A DNA stretch of 30,953 nt from RBG-16-64-43 sp035288225 (GTDB lineage Bacteria; Chloroflexota; Anaerolineae; Anaerolineales; RBG-16-64-43). The stretch lies in contig DATEAT010000023.1 in the NCBI GenBank assembly GCA_035288225.1, positions 1-30,953 of the forward strand. Direction: 5' to 3'. Numbering within the stretch: the stretch's first letter is position 1; every line of letters begins with the position of its first letter. A program made the translations under genes and the position numbers. Below, in pieces: positions 7,139 to 15,248 of this stretch. The notes beneath the pieces are model-generated. The model did not search any database and was not told where the DNA came from. It saw only the letters and a list, made by a program, of their open reading frames with translations.

Positions 7139-8092
7139 TCACACCCCGCGCTCGCCACGCACGTAAGGCGTGCCCAGCGCGGCCGGGGCCCCCATTCGTT
7201 TGCGGATGGCTTCGCGCGATCCAAGAACCAGGATGAGGATCGTCGCCAGATAGGGCAGCATGTCCATGAAGCGGCCCAACGTCGGGTTGTTGGCGGTCGA
7301 GATCAGCGGCAACGCCGGATTTTGGAGATCGAGTGGCAACCGGCGCAATAGGCCGAAGAAGTAGGACACGAGCAGCCCGCGCATCGGGTCCCACGCGGCG
7401 AAAATCACGAGCCCCACGGCAATCCAGCCCAAGCCGGAGGTCTTGCCGTCCACCCAGCCGGGGTCGGTCACCAGACTCATGGCGGCGCCGCCCAGGCCGC
7501 TCAGCGCGCCTCCCAGGACGACGTAAAGGTAACGGGTGCGGAAGACGTTGATGCCGAGTGAGTCGGCCGCGGAAGGGTACTCGCCGACCGAACGCAAATC
7601 GAGCCCGGGGCGCGTGCGATTCACAAAATACCATACCAGCGGGGCAAACAACAGGCCGAGCACGACCAGGATCAGTTGCTGCGCGGCGATGCGCTGGACG
7701 AGAGGCACCACCAGGGTGAAAGGCACGGGGACGCGCTCGCCGACATAGGGCGCGCCCAGGATGCTCGAGAGACCGGTGCCGAGGAACGTGACGGCTAGTC
7801 CGCTCACCACTTGGTCCGCGCGCAGAGTAATGGTGATATAGCCGTGGACCAGCGCCAGCAAACCCCCGAACAGCATCCCGGCGCCCATCCCCACAAGCAG
7901 GCTTCCGGTGTGCGACCAGACGGCAAAGCCGCCCATGGCGCCCACCAGCATCATCCCTTCGATTCCCAGGTTCATAACGCCCGCCCGCTCGGAAAGGATT
8001 TCGCCGATGGTCGCAAACAGAAGTGGGGTGCCGCTCACGAGGGCACCGAATGCGATGGTTACCCCAAGGGCCAACAAGGCGTTACTCGTCAT
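7139..8092 (-). CDS. Nucleoside-type ABC transporter permease 2 (BmpA/NupNOPQ system, YufQ-like)
   Basis: This 317-residue polytopic membrane protein is of the RbsC/BPD_transp_2 family, in the subclass that pairs with BMP lipoproteins. It has many hydrophobic segments, and the conserved cytoplasmic loop TIGEILSERAGVMNLGIEGMML lies near residues 28-50. A second conserved stretch, ISTANNPTLGRFMDMLPYLATILIL, lies near the C-terminus. The start is ATG 8092 (MTSNALL). A longer frame up to 8194 has an Arg/Ser-rich N-terminus and lies inside the preceding gene. With this start the gene overlaps permease 1 by 11 bases, as expected in a transporter operon. In characterised homologues this system imports nucleosides; purine nucleosides or bases are inferred here from the surrounding deaminases. 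Confidence 0.88.
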   Translation of the reverse strand: MTSNALLALGVTIAFGALVSGTPLLFATIGEILSERAGVMNLGIEGMMLVGAMGGFAVWSHTGSLLVGMGAGMLFGGLLALVHGYITITLRADQVVSGLAVTFLGTGLSSILGAPYVGERVPVPFTLVVPLVQRIAAQQLILVVLGLLFAPLVWYFVNRTRPGLDLRSVGEYPSAADSLGINVFRTRYLYVVLGGALSGLGGAAMSLVTDPGWVDGKTSGLGWIAVGLVIFAAWDPMRGLLVSYFFGLLRRLPLDLQNPALPLISTANNPTLGRFMDMLPYLATILILVLGSREAIRKRMGAPAALGTPYVRGERGV

Positions 8093-9287
8093 GCGATCCC
8101 TCCGCCACGGCAACCTGCCGGGGCCCGACCTTCTCCACCCGTAAGCGATAGCGGAACAAGAGCTCCGTGCCCACGACCACGAACAGGATGACACCTTGCA
8201 GCATGGAGGCGATACCCTGCGGCATGATCATCTTCGTGCCCACCAGCAGACCACCGAAGAGGAAGGAGACCAAGATCGCGGCCAGCGGATTGAGCCGGGC
8301 AAGCCAGGCGACAATCACACCCGTAAAGCCGTAGCCTCGTGAAAAGCGGCCATTGAGTTCACGCAACGCTGCGACCTCGTTCATTCCGGCCAACCCAGCC
8401 AACGCTCCCGACAACATCATGACTAGCAAGATGTTGCGCTGCAGGCTGATGCCCGCATAACGCGCCGCCTTCGGGTTGTCACCGATGACCCGGATTTCAT
8501 ACCCCCACCGGCTCCGGTAGAGCACCCATGCCAGAACGATCGCGGCGGCGATGCCGAGCAAGATGCCCGGGTGAGTGGTCAGACCGCTCAGGGCGGGGTA
8601 GCGATCGGCGAGTTCGCTCAAGCGCGGCCACGTCGCCGGCTTCGGGAACCTCCCGGTGGATTCGAAGTCCCCGATACTCCACGGCCCGACGACGACGAAG
8701 AACTCCACCCATTTGTAGCCCACGTAGTTCAGCATCAACGTAGTGATGATCTCGTTGATGTTGAGGCGGGCCTTGAGGAAGCCGGGGATTGCCCCATATG
8801 CCATCCCGGCGAGAAGTCCGGCGGCGGCCATTGCTGCAAGCATCACCCAGCGATCGGTCGTCTTTGGCAGAATGAAGACGGCCACGGCCGTCGCCGCCCA
8901 GGCGCCGAGGAACATCTGGCCATCGGCGCCGATGTTCCATAATTTCATGCGAAAGGCCACGATGCACGCCAGCCCCGTCAAGAGGATCGGCGAGGCTTTC
9001 ACCAAAGTATCGGACAGTGGCCCGAAGCACAGGAGACCCTTGGGGCAATCCGCGCCCGACAACAATGCCGCGACCCCAGCCCGCCAGTCGACGAAGGTTC
9101 CAAACCCTTCCTTGAATATCTCGCGGTAGGTGGCGATCGCATCCTGCGCTCCCGCCGCTCGCAAGAGGAATGCACCGACCACCAACGCCAGCAGTACTCC
9201 TAGAACCGAGGAGACGATTCCCATCCAGCCCGGGTTGTCGGCGCGGGTTTCAACTCGAAGGCGATAAGGGACACGCGCAAGGTTCAT
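8082..9287 (-). CDS. Nucleoside-type ABC transporter permease 1 (YufP-like)
   Basis: This 401-residue permease is the longer partner of the pair. It starts with a cytoplasmic segment and a transmembrane helix (VLGVLLALVVGAFLLRAAGA). A periplasmic or loop insertion containing two Cys (ADCPKGLLCFGPLSD) follows near residues 80-95. The BPD_transp_2 core then contains the conserved FRMKLWNIGADGQMFLGAW. A late loop GDNPKAARYAGI is the EAA-like region that contacts the ATPase. Its ATG overlaps the ATPase stop codon as ATGA (9287-9284). Length and motif order match YufP/NupP-type permeases that work with a BMP lipoprotein and a double-domain ATPase. Confidence 0.9.
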   Translation of the reverse strand: MNLARVPYRLRVETRADNPGWMGIVSSVLGVLLALVVGAFLLRAAGAQDAIATYREIFKEGFGTFVDWRAGVAALLSGADCPKGLLCFGPLSDTLVKASPILLTGLACIVAFRMKLWNIGADGQMFLGAWAATAVAVFILPKTTDRWVMLAAMAAAGLLAGMAYGAIPGFLKARLNINEIITTLMLNYVGYKWVEFFVVVGPWSIGDFESTGRFPKPATWPRLSELADRYPALSGLTTHPGILLGIAAAIVLAWVLYRSRWGYEIRVIGDNPKAARYAGISLQRNILLVMMLSGALAGLAGMNEVAALRELNGRFSRGYGFTGVIVAWLARLNPLAAILVSFLFGGLLVGTKMIMPQGIASMLQGVILFVVVGTELLFRYRLRVEKVGPRQVAVAEGSHDE

Positions 9288-10807
9288 CCTTCCACCTTCG
9301 CACCCGCCATCATGAGGCCGATCCTATTGATGTTGGCTCCCTCGGTCGGCATCTCTCCGACGATGCGCCCCTCATACATCACCGCCAGCCGGTCGCTAAG
9401 CGATAGGAGTTCGTCCAAGTCCTCGGAGATGAGCAGGATGGCGACGCCCGCATCTCTCTGACTGATCAGCAGTTTGTGAACCGCTTCCGTCGCGCCCACG
9501 TCCAGACCTCGCGTCGGGTGAACGGCGATCATGAGTTCGGGGTGCCCCGAGGTTTCGCGAGCCAGGATGACCTTCTGCAAGTTACCGCCCGAGAGCATAC
9601 GCACCGGGGTTTCAATCGTGGGGGTGGATATCTGATACTCCGTCACCAGGCGTTCGGCGTATTGCCTCACGGCCGATCGGTTGATCGCCCAGCCCACACC
9701 GATCGGCGGGCGCTCGAAGGATCTCAGGATGAGATTGTCCGCCACGCTCAGCCCGGGCATGCTGCCAACCGAGGCACGGTCCTCGGGGATATGTGCCAGC
9801 CTCTGGCCGATGTCCAGCCAGCGCGTGTGCCGCCCAAGAATTGCACCAGAAAAACGCATCGCCCCGCTGGTAGAAGGATGCAGGCCGGTGAGGACCGCCG
9901 CCAATTCGCGCTGCCCGTTGCCCGCCACCCCGGCCAGGCCGAGGATTTCGCCCGCGCACACCCGCAACGAAACATCGCGCAGTGCCGGAAGCCCACGATC
10001 GCTGAGTGCACATAGGGCTTCCGTCTCCAACACGACTTCGCCGGGTTGCGACGGTTTCTTTTCGATTTGAAAGAGGACTTCGCGCCCGACCATCAAACGG
10101 GCCAAGCTCGCCTTGGTGATCTCTTTGGAGGGGAGCGCGGCAGCCGTCACGCGTCCGCGCCGCAAAACGGTCACCCGATCGGCGATGGCCACGACCTCGT
10201 CCAGCTTGTGCGAGATGAAGATGATGGTATGCCCGCGGCCCGTCATTTCGCGCAGCGTGCCGAACAGCGATCCGACCTCCTGTGGCGTGAGGACGGAGGT
10301 GGGCTCATCCATGATGAGGACTCGCGCGCCGCGGAAAAGCATCTTGAGTATTTCCACGCGCTGCTGTTCGCCGACCGAGAGCTGCCAGATCTTCGCCCGC
10401 GGATTGACGTTCAATCCGTACTGATCGCCCAGCGCCGCGACTCGCTCCTCGACCTCGCGCAGGTTGAGAAAGAATCGCGGGCGGTCGAGGCCCAGCACCA
10501 CGTTCTCGGCAACCGAGTGCGGGGGAACCAGCATGAAGTGCTGATGGACCATCCCAATTCCATGTGCGATAGCATCTTGAGGGGACTTGAAAGCGACGTG
10601 CTGCCCGCCGACGAGGATCTCTCCGGCGTCGGGCCGGTACATCCCAGCCAGGACATTCATCAACGTACTCTTGCCCGCACCGTTCTCCCCAAGCAGAGCG
10701 TGGACTTCGCCCGCACAGCATGAGAAATCTACGCGATCGTTGGCCAACACGCCGGGGAAGCGCTTGACAATGCCCTGCATCTCGATGGCGTTTGGTGAGT
10801 CGCTCAA
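9284..10807 (-). CDS. Nucleoside-type ABC transporter ATP-binding protein, two ABC domains (YufO-like)
   Basis: This 507-residue protein has two fused nucleotide-binding domains. In the first, Walker A is GENGAGKST (about residues 40-48), the signature is LSVGEQQRVEIL and Walker B is VLIMDEPTS. In the second, Walker A is degenerate (GVAGNGQREL), the signature is LSGGNLQKV and the Walker B region is LMIAVHPTRGLD. This asymmetry is normal for sugar/nucleoside importers of this class. I prefer the TTG at 10807: GAGG lies just upstream and the protein then begins (M)SDSPNAIEMQGIVKRFPGV. The ATG at 10867 would add 20 residues that run through a GC hairpin and look non-coding. The gene is coupled to permease 1 by a 4-base overlap. 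Confidence 0.9.
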   Translation of the reverse strand: MSDSPNAIEMQGIVKRFPGVLANDRVDFSCCAGEVHALLGENGAGKSTLMNVLAGMYRPDAGEILVGGQHVAFKSPQDAIAHGIGMVHQHFMLVPPHSVAENVVLGLDRPRFFLNLREVEERVAALGDQYGLNVNPRAKIWQLSVGEQQRVEILKMLFRGARVLIMDEPTSVLTPQEVGSLFGTLREMTGRGHTIIFISHKLDEVVAIADRVTVLRRGRVTAAALPSKEITKASLARLMVGREVLFQIEKKPSQPGEVVLETEALCALSDRGLPALRDVSLRVCAGEILGLAGVAGNGQRELAAVLTGLHPSTSGAMRFSGAILGRHTRWLDIGQRLAHIPEDRASVGSMPGLSVADNLILRSFERPPIGVGWAINRSAVRQYAERLVTEYQISTPTIETPVRMLSGGNLQKVILARETSGHPELMIAVHPTRGLDVGATEAVHKLLISQRDAGVAILLISEDLDELLSLSDRLAVMYEGRIVGEMPTEGANINRIGLMMAGAKVEG

Positions 10808-10839
10808 GATTGCCTCACGAGGTCCCCAGCGCAAAGACG

Positions 10840-10865
10840 GGCGCAGGGGCGTGAGCCCCTGCGCC
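10840..10865. repeat. Strong GC hairpin between lipoprotein and ATPase genes
   Basis: A perfect 11-bp stem (10840-10850 with 10855-10865) encloses a 4-base loop. It lies 21 bases after the stop of the BMP lipoprotein gene and 32 bases before the ATPase TTG. On the minus-strand transcript the loop is UCAC, and only a short CGUCUUU stretch follows. It probably acts as a partial terminator or a 3'-end stabiliser, making lipoprotein message more abundant than message for the membrane genes. This arrangement is common for binding-protein genes in transporter operons. Confidence 0.6.
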
Positions 10866-10886
10866 ATCGATCGAGTGCCCGAAGAC

Positions 10887-12164
10887 TTACTGAGACGGCA
10901 TTGCGGGGATCGTACCCAAGATGCCGTCGACGAGCCAGTTCATGCACACCGTGCACGCCGTGCGGTCGGTGAGATTGAAGGCCGCAATCGTGCCGGCGTC
11001 AATCCCTTCCAGATCTTCTTGGGTCAACGACACGCCCGCCGGCACGATCTCCTTGCCGGTGTTGTCCTTCAGCGGACCCTTGAAGACATCGAAGCGAGTG
11101 AACGTGCCCGCCAACATTTCGGCCAGCTTGGCCCTGACGAGCGGGATCACATCAGCGGGAACGCCTGGCTGAGGTGTCTCGCCCTCCATGAACCCATAGA
11201 AGCCGACGATGCCGGTGGCGGCATCCTGGTAGTCATTCCCAGGCTTCCACGTTCCGGCGCGGATCTCGTTGGCGATCTTGAGGTAGACCGGGCCCCAATT
11301 CCAGTACGGGGTACCCAGGCACTTCTCCGGCGCCGGCGAGCAGGAGTGGACGTAGTCGTAGGTGAAGGCCCACTTCCCAGCGTTGGCCGCGGCGACGAGC
11401 GGCCCGGGCGTGTCGGAGCCGATCAACACGATATCGACCCCGGCGTCGAGCAACGACTGCGCCGCCTGCTTTTCCTTATCCGGGTCGTACCAGGTGTTGA
11501 TCCAGCGCACTTCCATCGTGCACTCGGGGCAGGTCACCTTGGCGCCGATCATGAACGCATTGCCCAGGCGGATGACTTCGGGCAGAGGCCATGGTGCGAC
11601 GTAGCCGAACTTGGTGATTCCGTCGGCCTTGGCCCGTGCACCGGCGACCATACCCGCCAGGTACTTCATGTCTTCCATGGCGCCGAACAAGTTGCCGTAG
11701 TTCGTACCGTTGCTGCGAAAGCCGGAAACGTGCAGGAAGTTGACCTTCGGGAACTCCTCGGCCAGGGCTTCCATGGTCGGCCCGTATTCGAAGGTCGACC
11801 CGATGATCATGTCGAACCCTTTGCGCGCGAGCGAGCGCATGACCGCCTCGGCATCCGGCCCGGGTGGGACCGCTTCGAGGTACTTCACGGCGATCGTCGA
11901 ATCCTGAGTTGCCATCCACAGCGCGCCTTCAGTGTGGGCCTGCGACCATCCGCCATCATTGGCATAGCCGATGTCGATCAAGCCCACGTTGAACTTGCCC
12001 GCTTCAATATCCGGGATGGAGAAGGACGAACCCGCCGCAGGCGCCTCGGTTGGCGCCGCGGCCGGCGCTTCAGTGGGTGCCGCGGTGGGCGTCCCGCAAG
12101 CCGACACCAGCACCGAAATCGCGATGAACACACCTAACAACGTCCACAGACGTCGTGCTGTCAT
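10887..12164 (-). CDS. BMP-family substrate-binding lipoprotein (nucleoside-type ABC importer)
   Basis: This 425-residue exported lipoprotein has signal peptide MTARRLWTLLGVFIAISVLVSAC with lipobox LVSAC (Cys23). A low-complexity Ala/Pro/Thr/Glu linker (about 24-47) follows, of the kind common in Chloroflexota binding proteins. The mature domain has BMP-family features: VGLIDIGYANDGGWSQAHTEG near residue 60, GFDMIIGSTFEYGPTM, and LLDAGVDIVLIGSDTPG. In the family this protein captures nucleosides (PnrA/BmpA, YufN). Three Cys pairs in the mature region (CPEC, C-x7-C, C-x2-C) could form disulfides outside the membrane. A strong Shine-Dalgarno, AAGGAGGA at 12170-12177, precedes the ATG. It is followed by ATPase and two permease genes. 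Confidence 0.92.
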   Translation of the reverse strand: MTARRLWTLLGVFIAISVLVSACGTPTAAPTEAPAAAPTEAPAAGSSFSIPDIEAGKFNVGLIDIGYANDGGWSQAHTEGALWMATQDSTIAVKYLEAVPPGPDAEAVMRSLARKGFDMIIGSTFEYGPTMEALAEEFPKVNFLHVSGFRSNGTNYGNLFGAMEDMKYLAGMVAGARAKADGITKFGYVAPWPLPEVIRLGNAFMIGAKVTCPECTMEVRWINTWYDPDKEKQAAQSLLDAGVDIVLIGSDTPGPLVAAANAGKWAFTYDYVHSCSPAPEKCLGTPYWNWGPVYLKIANEIRAGTWKPGNDYQDAATGIVGFYGFMEGETPQPGVPADVIPLVRAKLAEMLAGTFTRFDVFKGPLKDNTGKEIVPAGVSLTQEDLEGIDAGTIAAFNLTDRTACTVCMNWLVDGILGTIPAMPSQ

Positions 12165-12169
12165 GTTTC

Positions 12170-12177
12170 TCCTCCTT
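12170..12177 (-). promoter_or_regulatory. Strong ribosome binding site of the BMP lipoprotein gene
   Basis: The minus strand reads AAGGAGGA five bases before the ATG at 12164, the best Shine-Dalgarno match in the locus. This fits the high expression expected for a binding protein. The 101-bp gap from the carbamate kinase stop (12165-12265) shows no convincing -35/-10 pair. Confidence 0.75.
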
Positions 12178-12265
12178 GAGAAAGTGACCCTTCAGAGTCA
12201 AATCGTCTCAACATATGCCTTCGGGCAATGGCTTCGGGGTACCACCTCCTCTCTGCCCTCGCACT

Positions 12266-13213
12266 TTAGGGCTCAATCCACGTGCCTGTGGTTCCGGCCA
12301 GTGCCTTGCCGATGTTCACCGGATTGGTAATCAGCGCCTGCTTGCCCCCGCGTTCGAGGAAGGCGATGATGGCCTCGATCTTCGGGCCCATGCTGCCCTT
12401 GGCAAAATGGCCCTCCGCTTGGTAGCGCCGGGCCTGCTCTAAATTGATTCGATCGAGCCATTGCTGGTTCGGCTTATTATAGTGCAAGGCCACCTTTTCG
12501 ACGGCGGTCGAGATCAGGAAAAGGTCTGCGCCGATCATCGAGGCCAGCAACGACGAGCCGAAATCCTTGTCAATCACAGCCTCAACGCCGATCAGATTAC
12601 CGTGCTCGTCCTCGACCACAGGGATCCCGCCGCCGCCCACTCCGACGACCACGAACCCTGCCTGGATCAACGCGCGGATGGCATCCGCCTCCACGATCCG
12701 CTTGGGCATGGGCGAAGCGACGACACGGCGCCAGCCGCGTCCCGCATCCTCCACCACGGTCCATTTCTCATTCGAGGCGCGGTCCTTGGCCATCGCCTCG
12801 TCCATGAAAGAGCCGATGGGCTTGGAGGGTTTCGAGAACGCCGGGTCATTGCGGTCCACCAGCGTTTGAGTCACCACTGAGGCGGCCTGCTTGCGCATCC
12901 CGCGCCGAAGGAACTCGTTGTAGAGCGCCTGCTGAAACATGTAGCCGATGGCTCCCTGGGTGTCGGCCCCGCAGTAGTCGAGCGAAACCTCGTGCAGTTC
13001 GTGGCGCGCCAGTTCCGAGCGGCGCAGGATGAAGCCCACCTGCGGTCCGTTGCCGTGAGTAACGACAACTTCCCAGCCCTGGGCGATCATGTCCACGATG
13101 TGGCGCATCGATTCCTGCGCCGCGGCGTACTGATCGGGAATGGTCTTGTGGGCCTCGTCTTTGATCAGGGAGTTGCCCCCCACTGCGACGACGGCCACTT
13201 TCTTCTGGGTCAT
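12266..13213 (-). CDS. arcC: Carbamate kinase
   Basis: This 315-residue protein of the amino-acid kinase family matches carbamate kinase (ArcC/YqeA/AllK type; the symbol is given for the family). Visible motifs are VVAVGGNSLIK at residues 8-18, VTHGNGPQVGFILRRSE near 51-67, SLDYCGADTQGAIGYM near 78-93, VVGVGGGGIPVV near 189-200, the DKDFGSSLLA region, and the FAKGSMGPKIEA motif near the C-terminus. The enzyme makes ATP and carbamate from ADP and carbamoyl phosphate in catabolic loci. It sits directly behind two carbamoyltransferases (18 bases after the YgeW-like gene), which would supply carbamoyl phosphate by phosphorolysis. A clear AAGGAG precedes the ATG by 7 bases. Confidence 0.95.
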   Translation of the reverse strand: MTQKKVAVVAVGGNSLIKDEAHKTIPDQYAAAQESMRHIVDMIAQGWEVVVTHGNGPQVGFILRRSELARHELHEVSLDYCGADTQGAIGYMFQQALYNEFLRRGMRKQAASVVTQTLVDRNDPAFSKPSKPIGSFMDEAMAKDRASNEKWTVVEDAGRGWRRVVASPMPKRIVEADAIRALIQAGFVVVGVGGGGIPVVEDEHGNLIGVEAVIDKDFGSSLLASMIGADLFLISTAVEKVALHYNKPNQQWLDRINLEQARRYQAEGHFAKGSMGPKIEAIIAFLERGGKQALITNPVNIGKALAGTTGTWIEP

Positions 13214-13231
13214 GCTCCGGCTCCTTCCTGC

Positions 13232-14212
13232 CTAGCGCATGGTGAGGGCCATGACCGCCTTCTGCGCATGCATGCGGTTCTCGGCCTCGTCGTAGACTAC
13301 CGAGTGCGGACCGTCCATCACGGCATCCGAGACCTCGATGTTGCGATCGGCGGGCAGCGGGTGCATGTAGATGGCGTCCGGCTTGGCGAGCGCCATTTTC
13401 TCCTCGTCGGTGATCCAGCTCGAGTACTTCTTGATGATGCGCGCGCCCTCCTCCGCATCCGCCGTGTGCACCATGGCGCCCCAGGATTTGGCATAGACGA
13501 CATCGGCATCCTTGAAGGCGGCGCTCATGTCGTGCATCACATCGAAGCCCACCCCGAAACGCCGGGCCTGCTCGCGTGCCTGCTCCATCACCTCCGGCAT
13601 CAAGCGGAACTCCGGCGGGTGGGCCAGCACCACATCCATCCCGAAGCGCGGCATCTGCAGCACGAGCGACTGCGGCACCGACATCGGCTTCTGATAGGAG
13701 GCGGCGTAGGCCCACGAGACGACCATCTTCTTGCGCCGCAAGTCGCGCCCCTTCTTTTCGATAATGGTCATCAGATCCGCCAGGATCTGGAACGGGTGGT
13801 AGACCTCGCACTGCATGTTGAGCACCGGCACGCGCGAGGCGCGTGCCACGGCATTGAGGTAGGCGTTGCCGATGCCCCAATCCACATGTCGAATGGCGAT
13901 GCCGTCGAAGTAGCGCCCGAAGATCTCGCCGATCTCCTTGGGTGTGTCGCCGTGCGCAATTTGGGTCGACTTGCTCTCGATGAACGCCGCGTGGCCGCCG
14001 AGTTGGGCCATCCCGGCTTCGAACGAGCCGCGCGTACGCGTGCTCGAGAAGAAGAAGAGCATGGCCAGCACCTTATCGCGCAGCAGGGCGTGCGGCTCGC
14101 CCAGCGCCCTCTTGCGTTTGAGGTCAAAGGCCACCTCCAGCACGCTCTCAACCTCTTCTTTGCTGAAGTCCAGATCGCCGATCAGGTCCCGACCGCGAAG
14201 GTCCGTTTGCAT
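13232..14212 (-). CDS. ygeW: Knotted carbamoyltransferase, YgeW-like
   Basis: This 326-residue protein of the aspartate/ornithine carbamoyltransferase superfamily has carbamoyl-phosphate motif SSTRTR at 56-61 and H139-P-x-Q142 in the second domain. A proline-containing KPMSVPQS loop (175-182) is typical of the trefoil-knotted group (YgeW, N-acetyl- and N-succinylornithine transcarbamylases). The C-terminus reads MHPLPADRN (283-291), then DGPHSVVYDEAENRMHAQKA, which is the YgeW pattern. I chose ATG 14212, with AGGAGAG 6 bases upstream; the longer frame to 14344 lies inside the upstream gene. E. coli YgeW belongs to the anaerobic purine locus, where as I recall it acts on 2,3-diureidopropionate. 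Here it probably performs the phosphorolytic direction, feeding carbamoyl phosphate to the adjacent carbamate kinase. Confidence 0.88.
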   Translation of the reverse strand: MQTDLRGRDLIGDLDFSKEEVESVLEVAFDLKRKRALGEPHALLRDKVLAMLFFFSSTRTRGSFEAGMAQLGGHAAFIESKSTQIAHGDTPKEIGEIFGRYFDGIAIRHVDWGIGNAYLNAVARASRVPVLNMQCEVYHPFQILADLMTIIEKKGRDLRRKKMVVSWAYAASYQKPMSVPQSLVLQMPRFGMDVVLAHPPEFRLMPEVMEQAREQARRFGVGFDVMHDMSAAFKDADVVYAKSWGAMVHTADAEEGARIIKKYSSWITDEEKMALAKPDAIYMHPLPADRNIEVSDAVMDGPHSVVYDEAENRMHAQKAVMALTMR

Positions 14213-14228
14213 CGCATTCTCTCCTAGC

Positions 14229-15182
14229 CTACTCGACGGCGCCCAGAACCAGCGCGAGCAGCGCCATGCGCATGACCACTCCGTTGAAGGCTTCCTGCCA
14301 GTATCGCGACCAGCGCGTGATATCGACATCCGGCGGGATTTCATCCATGCGCGGCAACGAGTGCAGGAGAATCGCGTCGCTCTTGGCCTTGCTCGCCAGA
14401 AGTTCGCGCGTGATTTTGTAGTTGGCCGGCGTCAGGTCCACCTCGCCCTTGCGTTCGTCGCGCGACTTGGTGTAGTCGGGTTGAACCACGGGTTCGACCA
14501 GGATGACATCCGCCTGGGCGATCGCCTTCTCGACATGGTCGGCCTCGGTGAAATTCAGGCTGTACTGCTTGAGCTCAGCTTTGAACTCGGCCGTCAGGCC
14601 CATGTCGGGCGGGCTGACGAATGTGATCGGGCAGTCGAACTGGCTCAGGGCGTAGCCGAGCGAGTGCATGGTGCGCATACGCATGTCGCCCACCGCCAGC
14701 CATTTGAGCCCGTCGATGCGCCCCTTTTCGCTGAGCACTGTATACAAGTCGGTGAGGATCTGCGTAGGATGCTCGCCCCAACCGTCGCCGCCGTTGATCA
14801 CGGGGATCGAGGCCCACTTGGCCGCCTCATGCGGTGCGCCCTGCTGGAAGTGGCGCATGACAATCACGTCGCCGTAGAACTCCAGCATCTTGACCGTATC
14901 CTTAATCGACTCCTGATAGAAATCGCCGGCGCGCGTCATCTTGGCGTCCGCGAAGCCGGTTACGTGCCCGCCCAGCCGGTGCATCGCCGCCTCGTGGGCC
15001 AGGCGCGTGCGCGTGCTGGGCTGATAGAACGCCGTCACCAGGGTTTTCGCCTTGAGCATGTCGCTGTTGCGGCGATCGCGGGCGATCGGCTCGAGGTCTT
15101 TGGCCACCTGAAACACGCGGAAGAACTCCTCGCGTTCGAAATCCTTGAGCGAGAGAATGTCCCGTCCCATGAAACTACGCAT
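14229..15182 (-). CDS. Aspartate-carbamoyltransferase-like protein with altered substrate pocket
   Basis: This 317-residue protein is PyrB-like in overall sequence: PSTRTR at 55-60, MRH at 109-111, GDGWGEHPTQ (H138, Q141), GDMRMRTMHSL (R170) and LHSLPRMDEI (273-282). The carbamoyl-phosphate residues are therefore kept. Several aspartate-contact positions are not. The 80s loop, normally GKKGE with the catalytic Lys84 of E. coli PyrB, reads AGDFYQES. The TRVQKER loop that supplies Arg229 reads EPVVQPDYTKSRDER, placing Val at the Arg position. HPLP is HSLP. It is thus probably a catabolic carbamoyltransferase for a substrate other than aspartate. It heads the carbamoyl-transfer group, 16 bases before the YgeW-like gene, and has GGAGG 8 bases before its ATG. 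No PyrI gene is present. Confidence 0.85.
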   Translation of the reverse strand: MRSFMGRDILSLKDFEREEFFRVFQVAKDLEPIARDRRNSDMLKAKTLVTAFYQPSTRTRLAHEAAMHRLGGHVTGFADAKMTRAGDFYQESIKDTVKMLEFYGDVIVMRHFQQGAPHEAAKWASIPVINGGDGWGEHPTQILTDLYTVLSEKGRIDGLKWLAVGDMRMRTMHSLGYALSQFDCPITFVSPPDMGLTAEFKAELKQYSLNFTEADHVEKAIAQADVILVEPVVQPDYTKSRDERKGEVDLTPANYKITRELLASKAKSDAILLHSLPRMDEIPPDVDITRWSRYWQEAFNGVVMRMALLALVLGAVE

Positions 15183-15248
15183 TGTCGTGTCCTCCAGAGA
15201 CAGTCGAGATGATGGGTCCGTTGGTGATGCGAGTCCCCCTCGCGGGTT

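Noticed and set aside
6862..7224. 120-codon minus-strand frame filling the gap before the amidohydrolase
   Set aside because: The composition is Arg/Ala/Pro-rich, it overlaps the permease gene end, and it has no recognisable motif or well-placed Shine-Dalgarno.
10808..10867. 20-residue N-terminal extension of the ABC ATPase from ATG 10867
   Set aside because: It is encoded by the GC hairpin region and absent from the usual family start. TTG 10807 has a good Shine-Dalgarno.
12238..12246. T-box-like GGTGGTACC on the minus strand upstream of the BMP gene
   Set aside because: It matches the core of the T-box signature by chance length. No specifier stem, competing terminator or aminoacid-related gene follows, and the upstream sequence is carbamate kinase coding.
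14229..15182. Annotation as the biosynthetic pyrB of an ordinary pyrimidine operon
   Set aside because: There are no pyrC/pyrI/pyrR neighbours, aspartate-contact residues are changed, and the context is catabolic.
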